Notes under the pieces: model-generated
Told to the model about the DNA's origin: nothing
The model's database searches: none
Seen by the model: only the letters and a program-made list of their open reading frames with translations
Source of the DNA: an uncultured Bacilli bacterium
GTDB lineage: Bacteria; Bacillota_I; Bacilli_A; RF39; UBA660
Assembly: GCA_934096265.1 (NCBI GenBank)
Contig: CAKOLI010000004.1
Location: forward strand, 1 to 64,000
Direction of reading: 5' to 3'
Length of the DNA stretch: 64,000 bases
Position numbers and translations under genes: made by a program
Shown here: piece by piece, positions 59,426-64,000 of the stretch
How positions within the stretch are numbered: position 1 is the first letter of the stretch
Layout: the number at the start of each line of letters is the position of its first letter

Positions 59426-61126
59426 TCAGTCCTTTAAGTAATCTATTTGAAAAGCTTCTATTTGTTTTTGGTACTTATCTAGTCTTGAGCCAGAGTGCCA
59501 AGTTATGTATCCACCTTTTAGGCCGTTGTCATATAGGGCCTTGATTTGAGCTTTTACTTCTTCGGCATTGTATTCAATGCCATTTGGATCTACCCAGCTT
59601 TGGACGTTATATGCTTGTACCCATGTTCTTACGACTGCTGGTGAGGTTGTGGTTTCTTGTCTTTTAACTACTTCTTTACTCCATGCATTAATTAAGTCAT
59701 AAGGATGGTTCCATGGTTTGTTAATTCCATAGGCGTTGTTAGCGAAGTGGTCTGGATATGGCATTGCGCTGATTACATCTACAACGTTTGAGATAGCAGG
59801 CCAGTATTGGCCATATGCAGTGGTATAGTAATTATTTGATGCTTCTCCGAATACATCTACAGAAACGTAGGCATTTTTTTCATGAATTGCATCAGTTGCA
59901 TAACGTAGGTAATTTTGAATAGCTTCTACTTTATCTTCATTGTAACTATTTTTAAAATCTATAGCATTATTTTTTTCTAATGATTGTGTTCTATCTGGAA
60001 ATCTTACGTAGTCAAAGTTTATTTCATTAAAGCCAAATGATTCGATAGCTTCTAGGGCAAGAGCTACATTATAATACCATACGTCACGAGAATAGGCAGT
60101 TGGCCAGTAAGATCTACCTATTAGATATGGCTTTTTTGTGTTTGTGCCTATAATGGCGTTTTCAGGATGGTCTTTTACATAGTAGTCATCTTTGAAGACA
60201 GTTATTCTTCCAATGACGTAGAAACCAGCATCTTTAATTTTTTTGATGGCTTCTTTATATTCTTCTTTGGTATTGTTAGCATATTTATAGCTTGTTTTTG
60301 ATATTTCGTTCATTACGCTAGAGTTATATGCAATTGCACCGTTATCTTTAATGTCAACTACAAAGGCGTTTATTTTAGTATTTTTAGCTAATTCAATATA
60401 TTTATCAACGTTAGATATTACTTGTTTTGTATCGTTTAAATATAATGAATATACAGATTCTGGCATAATATTTGTGTCAAATTTTGGTTTTGTTACAGGA
60501 TAGAAATCTAATTTGTTTACAGAGCCTCCTCCGAATAAATTCTTTATTTTAGAATGTTTTTCTAATGCATAGGTTTGGGTGGCTTCTTCACTTGTTAGTG
60601 TGGTATATTTAGCATAAACATAGCCTTCTTTGTCATTGTATTTTACTTTATACATATGGATATTGCCTTCTTCGTCAAGACTATCGTATGAGGTTACCAT
60701 TAACTCCGTTCCTTTGGTTAAGTTTTCTATTATTTTTATGTCATTATAGTTATTTAATAGTACTGTTGGTGTTCTTACAAAGACACGTTCTTCTTTAATT
60801 AATTTGTTGTTGTCACTAGTAATATTTTCTTTATTTACATAGTATGGTTTTTTATTTACGGTTATTTGGTAGTAATTTTTATCTTCTTTATGACGTTTAT
60901 TTTCGTTTACTTGTATCTTGCTGCCACGTGAAATTGTACTTTGTTCTTTTAGTGACTCATCATATAATGATACTTTATTAGTATTTGAAGTTATGTACAT
61001 TGTTTTATCTTTGGTAAATAATTTTTTGCCTGCATAAAATATAAGCATACCTATACCAAGTAATAGGAGTAATATTAGTAGTATTTTGCCTATTTTCTTA
61101 GTACTAATTTTTTTTCTTTTTTGCAT
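59426..61126 (-). CDS. Putative glycoside hydrolase (DUF4015) with N-terminal SH3-like repeats
   Basis: A 566-residue surface protein. It has one membrane helix (about 12-32), two SH3-like segments (about 40-180, YQITVNKKPYYVNKENI, MYKVKYNDKEGYVYAKY) and a TIM-barrel of the DUF4015 family. Barrel motifs are NAFVVDIKDNGAIAYNS, YVIGRITVFKD, FGFNEINFDYVRFPD and DVFGEASNNYY. The Asp in NFDYVRFPD is the likely acid or nucleophile. Substrates of the family are poorly known; cell-wall glycans are plausible given the SH3 parts. Confidence 0.88.
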   Translation of the reverse strand: MQKRKKISTKKIGKILLILLLLLGIGMLIFYAGKKLFTKDKTMYITSNTNKVSLYDESLKEQSTISRGSKIQVNENKRHKEDKNYYQITVNKKPYYVNKENITSDNNKLIKEERVFVRTPTVLLNNYNDIKIIENLTKGTELMVTSYDSLDEEGNIHMYKVKYNDKEGYVYAKYTTLTSEEATQTYALEKHSKIKNLFGGGSVNKLDFYPVTKPKFDTNIMPESVYSLYLNDTKQVISNVDKYIELAKNTKINAFVVDIKDNGAIAYNSSVMNEISKTSYKYANNTKEEYKEAIKKIKDAGFYVIGRITVFKDDYYVKDHPENAIIGTNTKKPYLIGRSYWPTAYSRDVWYYNVALALEAIESFGFNEINFDYVRFPDRTQSLEKNNAIDFKNSYNEDKVEAIQNYLRYATDAIHEKNAYVSVDVFGEASNNYYTTAYGQYWPAISNVVDVISAMPYPDHFANNAYGINKPWNHPYDLINAWSKEVVKRQETTTSPAVVRTWVQAYNVQSWVDPNGIEYNAEEVKAQIKALYDNGLKGGYITWHSGSRLDKYQKQIEAFQIDYLKD

Positions 61127-61178
61127 TGTTATTTCTCCTTATCTTTATATTAAGTATATCAAATTTTTGTTGTTTTTA

Positions 61179-61709
61179 CTAGCAATATTTGAAGTACTCA
61201 TTAAATTTTTCTTCATCTTCTAAGGTGGTTGGTTCTCCGTGTCCTGGGTATATTGTTGTTTCTTTAGGATATTTTTTTATCTTCTTTATACTTTTTACAA
61301 GAGCTTCTTCATCGCCTGTTGGTAGGTCACATCTTCCAAGTCCATCTTTGAAGATAAAATCTCCATCAAACATAGATTTTTCTTCTTTAAAATAAAATGT
61401 TATTGAATCACTTGTATGGCCTGGTGTGTAGATTACTTCAAATGAAAAGTCTTTAATTGTGCATGGGCCTTCTTGTAATGAAGACTTGTCATATACCTTG
61501 GTATTATAATTTTTTAATATTTGGTTTAGTGCCCCGGTGTGGTCAAAATGATTATGAGTAATTAGTATTCCTTCTAGTTCGTTTTCTTTTATATAATCAT
61601 CTATTTTGTAGTATTCATCACCTGGGTCTATTATTAAAATTTTGTTATTTTTCTTTAGGATATAACAATTGGTTTTTAGCATTCCTACTTTTAAGTTAAT
61701 TATTTCCAT
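61179..61709 (-). CDS. Metallo-beta-lactamase fold hydrolase (glyoxalase II-like)
   Basis: A 176-residue MBL-fold enzyme with LITHNHFDHTGALNQ (zinc ligands), VIYTPGHTSDSITFYF, MFDGDFIFKDGLGRCDLPTGD and TIYPGHGEPTTLEDE. This fits the YqgX/GloB-like group that hydrolyses thioesters such as S-lactoyl conjugates. An extended -10 (TGCTATAAT) lies upstream at about 61732-61740 on the minus strand. Confidence 0.92.
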   Translation of the reverse strand: MEIINLKVGMLKTNCYILKKNNKILIIDPGDEYYKIDDYIKENELEGILITHNHFDHTGALNQILKNYNTKVYDKSSLQEGPCTIKDFSFEVIYTPGHTSDSITFYFKEEKSMFDGDFIFKDGLGRCDLPTGDEEALVKSIKKIKKYPKETTIYPGHGEPTTLEDEEKFNEYFKYC

Positions 61710-61842
61710 ATATACCTCTTTTCATTATATATATATTATAGCACTTTTTGGTATTTTTATAAAATAAATATACACTATATGTTGTTATTTTAGTTATGAT
61801 GTACATCATGGGCAATTTTATGATTTTTTTTAAAAAAAAGTC

Positions 61843-61871
61843 TTGTCAAATAAAATATAATGTGTTATTAT
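61843..61871 (+). promoter_or_regulatory. Promoter of tRNA-Met
   Basis: TTGTCA (61843-61848), 17 bp and TATTAT (61866-61871), 16 bp before the tRNA. Confidence 0.65.
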
Positions 61872-61886
61872 TATATTGCTTGTTTT

Positions 61887-61963
61887 GGCGAGATAGTTCA
61901 GTTGGCTAGAACGTTCGGTTCATACCCGAAAAGTCGGGGGTTCGAATCCCTCTCTCGCTACCA
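61887..61963 (+). tRNA. Elongator tRNA-Met (CAT)
   Basis: A 77-base tRNA with anticodon CAT in GGTTCATACCC, G1-U72 acceptor end and encoded CCA. It closely follows the Bacillus elongator Met tRNA pattern (GGTTCATACCCG, GTCGGGGGTTCGA) rather than initiator or Ile2. It sits alone on the plus strand at the border of the accessory region and is a candidate integration site. Confidence 0.95.
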
Positions 61964-62005
61964 TAAGGAATTCTGCTCGAACTTTTATGTTTGAGTTTGA
62001 TAAAT

Positions 62006-62034
62006 AACTAATTCAGAAATGGATTAGTTTTTTT
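62006..62034 (+). terminator. Intrinsic terminator after tRNA-Met
   Basis: Stem AACTAATTC / GGATTAGTT with a T7 run. A second small hairpin (CTCGAAC / GTTTGAG) lies at about 61975-61994. Confidence 0.75.
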
Positions 62035-62070
62035 GTTGTTAAAAACTATCCTAGAAGAAAGGGTGGTATT

Positions 62071-62161
62071 ATGGTAAATATTATTAAAGAAGAATTACCT
62101 ATTTGAAGAATCATTAAGAAAAAAATTAGAACTAATATGTGAGTTTGCAAAAATAAAATAA
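62071..62161 (+). pseudogene. Frameshifted short gene remnant
   Basis: An ATG behind GGGTGG reads MVNIIKEELPI and stops at TGA (62104). In the +1 frame the text continues FEESLRKKLELICEFAKIK to TAA (62159). The two parts read as one short protein split by a frameshift. No family was recognised. Confidence 0.4.
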
Positions 62162-62268
62162 AATTATATAATAATGAATTAATGATGAGTCAGTAGTATT
62201 TAGACTTTACTAGATACTATTGTCTCTTCTTTTTTAGTAAAAGGAGTTGAAGTAATGATAAGATATAA

Positions 62269-62637
62269 ACTTTAACTAATACATTAGTTAATGCAAACGA
62301 ACAACTAAAAGATAAGAATAATAAGATTAAAACTCTTACTGAAAATAATGAAGCACTTGATTTAAGAGTTAAGACTTTGAATGATACAATTAAAGAGAAA
62401 GACAATGAAATATCATTTTTAAAATCAAAAATTCACGATTTGAAAAACACTCTTGAATATTGGAAAATTAAGTTTGAAAAACTAATATCATTCTTACATG
62501 TTAAACTTCACAGTTGGTATGATAAAGATGATAAATACATTGATGTATTTAATGAAATGTATGATGATAATATATTAGATGATGATGACGTTGAAGAACT
62601 AGATTTAAGTAAAGAAAAAGATGATTTAGAACGTTAA
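62269..62637 (+). pseudogene. C-terminal remnant of a MobV-type relaxase (plasmid recombination/mobilization enzyme)
   Basis: The frame opens right after a TAA at 62266 and encodes a coiled-coil tail: ANEQLKDKNNKIKTLTENNE, LKNTLEYWKIKFEKLISFLH, then an acidic end DDNILDDDDVEELDLSKEKD. This resembles the tails of Pre/Mob (MobV) relaxases, where a WK.KF..L..FLH pattern is usual. The catalytic N-terminal domain is missing and no start codon with a site exists (the first in-frame candidate is a TTG at 62377). It is a decayed mobilization gene; lysine codons are mostly AAA. Confidence 0.6.
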
Positions 62638-62639
62638 AA

Positions 62640-62673
62640 TTGACAAAAATGGACTTATATGCTATCATATAAG
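62640..62673 (+). promoter_or_regulatory. Promoter with overlapping operator-like palindrome
   Basis: TTGACA (62640-62645), 17 bp and TATCAT (62663-62668). A perfect 8-bp inverted repeat CTTATATG-CTAT-CATATAAG (62654-62673) covers the -10 box, the classic place for a repressor site. Confidence 0.7.
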
Positions 62674-62695
62674 GCATTCAAAGGAGGGTCTTTGT

Positions 62696-63256
62696 ATGAT
62701 AATTACAAATAGAATAAATACACATTTTACTAATTTAATTGGTGATGAAAACTTTGCTAATGCTTATTTTTTAAATAAATCAATAGATGATTTTAGTGTA
62801 GAAAGATTACATGATCTTGAAAAAAAATATGATTCTGCAAGTAAAAAATACAATTTTGTAGTGCAATTATTATCAGTTTCCAAATTTGTTGGTATTGATA
62901 GCTTAATTAAAAAATCTGCATTAAGATTAGAGAAAGAACGCAAGAGATTATTTAGTGCTAAAAATGAGTTAGAAGTATTTGAATCTAATTTAGCTTACCT
63001 TATCCTATCAGAAAAAATTGCATTTCCAGATGAATTAGGATTTTCTAGTGAATATGTTAAAGAATTATTAACAAATAAGAAAAAAGAAGTTGAAAATTCT
63101 ACTGTTGAATATTCTTATAATGAATCAACTGGTAGAACATATGAAGTTATTAATGGTAAATATTATGCACTATCGCATACGCCTCGTGTAGTAACTGATA
63201 AGTTAAGACAAAATAGACAACAAGTAGTTGGTGAAAAATCACTAATAATAAGATAA
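62696..63256 (+). CDS. Accessory protein of unknown function
   Basis: A 186-residue soluble protein, mainly helical in residues 20-130 (VERLHDLEKKYDSASKKYNF, ALRLEKERKRLFSAKNELEV), with a short beta or loop tail (GRTYEVINGKYYALS). No known family was recognised. AAAGGAGGGT precedes the ATG, and the promoter has an operator-like palindrome. Codon use (AAA for Lys, TTA, GAA) and A-rich composition differ from native plus-strand genes such as nifJ, which suggests acquisition with the neighbouring element. Confidence 0.75.
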   Translation: MIITNRINTHFTNLIGDENFANAYFLNKSIDDFSVERLHDLEKKYDSASKKYNFVVQLLSVSKFVGIDSLIKKSALRLEKERKRLFSAKNELEVFESNLAYLILSEKIAFPDELGFSSEYVKELLTNKKKEVENSTVEYSYNESTGRTYEVINGKYYALSHTPRVVTDKLRQNRQQVVGEKSLIIR

Positions 63257-63276
63257 TTATAAAAGAAATAAATAAG

Positions 63277-63318
63277 GGCTAGTAAAGATTAATTAATAAG
63301 AAATACTATGCTCTTTTT
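63277..63318 (+). terminator. Possible terminator after the accessory gene
   Basis: AAGGGC-TAGTA pairs with TACTATGCTCTT with one bulge and G-T pairs, followed by six T residues. Confidence 0.5.
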
Positions 63319-63339
63319 TGATGTAGGAGGAATTCTTAA

Positions 63340-64000
63340 ATGGAAAGTAAAATTGATGAATTAATTAAAAGTATAGATAGACTAAACTCGTTTTCGTGGG
63401 GAGATATAATAAGTTTAGTCGCTCTTATTGGTTCATGGATAACTATCTTTATTTTGCTTAAAGATAAGCATAATGAAAATAGACCATATTTACAAGTTAC
63501 ATTTGAATTAGTAAGATCTAATCTTACATGTGTAGTATTAAGAAATGTTGGAAAGGTGCCATTAGTTTTAACACATATACATTATGATGAAGATTTTATA
63601 AATCAATTAGATGAAAGAGACAAAAAATACTTAAATGATAATACTGTAAATAACTTAACTATTTTCCCTGGCAAAGAATGGATTGTTTGCTTAGGAGTTA
63701 TTGTTCCTGATATATTGAATAAGTTTGAATTGAAAAAACTTAAAGTTAATTATGAATACAAAAAATTAAATGGTATTAAAACATTTAAAGAGAATACTGA
63801 AATAGATTTCGAACAATATTCTAGATTTTTAGTTTATATTTCTGAAATTGATGAATTAAAACAAGTTAATGAAAAAATAGAAAGAACATCTAAAAATATC
63901 GAAAAAAGACTAAAAAATATTGAAACTAGCATTGTTCAGTATCATAATATCGAAGATACATTTTTAAAAACAGTTGCTAATGGTTTTATAGAAAAAGATA
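63340..64000 (+). CDS. Membrane-anchored accessory protein (partial, runs off the window)
   Basis: The reading frame starts MESKIDELIKSIDRLNSFSW behind TAGGAGGA and is still open at the window end (220 codons). A short N-terminal helix is followed by one membrane helix (about 23-41, ISLVALIGSWITIFILL), a beta-rich domain (about 48-160, RPYLQVTFELVRSN, CVVLRNVGKVPLVL) and a helical region (about 175-205, EKIERTSKNIEKRLKNIE). Small anchored proteins of this plan are frequent in genomic islands. No named family was recognised. Confidence 0.75.
   Translation, partial: MESKIDELIKSIDRLNSFSWGDIISLVALIGSWITIFILLKDKHNENRPYLQVTFELVRSNLTCVVLRNVGKVPLVLTHIHYDEDFINQLDERDKKYLNDNTVNNLTIFPGKEWIVCLGVIVPDILNKFELKKLKVNYEYKKLNGIKTFKENTEIDFEQYSRFLVYISEIDELKQVNEKIERTSKNIEKRLKNIETSIVQYHNIEDTFLKTVANGFIEKD

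Overview
The window reads as a chromosomal segment of a very AT-rich, anaerobic, Gram-positive Bacillota relative, probably an uncultured Bacilli or Erysipelotrichia-like gut lineage. This rests on the low GC, strong GGAGG and GGTGAT ribosome binding sites, TTGACA-17-TATAAT promoters, a SufCDSUB iron-sulfur operon, pyruvate:ferredoxin oxidoreductase, rubrerythrin, class III FBPase, class B sortase and a GerA-type germinant receptor. TGA is still used as a stop (for example at 4586, 11660 and 58803), so the standard bacterial code holds. Exact taxonomy cannot be read from this sequence alone.

Layout. 1-30 is the edge of a possible IS3-family transposase. 160-8062 is an envelope block: sortase B, S41 protease, FBPase, and a glycosyltransferase-GtrA / exported protein / phosphodiester glycosidase operon. 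8161-10754 pairs an ATP-grasp ligase-like protein with an unusual aminotransferase. 10854-12552 is a PspC/LiaF/DUF4097 envelope-stress trio, followed by two decayed genes (12641-13312) and RlmD. 15526-19223 is a gerA-C-B spore germination operon on the plus strand. 19280-34588 is mostly housekeeping on the minus strand: S9/L13, U32 protease, rubrerythrin, TruA, an ECF transporter module with one degenerate ATP site, GAPDH, TGS-kinase, ClpP (plus strand), MurC, AsnRS, an XRE regulator and a short SSB. 34807-40568 holds an amidase and the suf operon.

40676-45528 is the most striking locus: five consecutive sigma-70 family genes. One (41511-42605) is clearly the housekeeping SigA/RpoD type. The four others diverge in the -10 and -35 recognition regions. 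Two promoters of the same housekeeping type drive the array. Beside it on the plus strand are a stand-alone DUF2229 protein and NifJ/PFOR. 50051-52837 is an accessory cluster: two small phage-holin-like proteins, two VUT/YhhQ-like transporters and an S24-type repressor that lacks the usual catalytic lysine.

52874-61709 contains RmuC, a rhodanese, ten tRNA genes in two operons, a set reminiscent of the Bacillus yut region (NfuA, YutH-like, YutD) with two unknown coiled-coil or soluble proteins, a DUF4015 glycosidase-like protein and a metallo-hydrolase. An elongator tRNA-Met (61887-61963) marks a sharp change. Downstream genes are A-rich with AAA-dominated lysine codons and include a broken MobV-type relaxase C-terminus, an operator-controlled unknown gene and a membrane-anchored protein running off the window. 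This looks like the start of an integrated or mobilizable element.

Most genes lie on the minus strand. Yet in the lines sampled the plus strand has at least as much G as C (rplM excepted) and is T-rich even inside minus-strand genes, which suggests a replication-linked skew worth computing.
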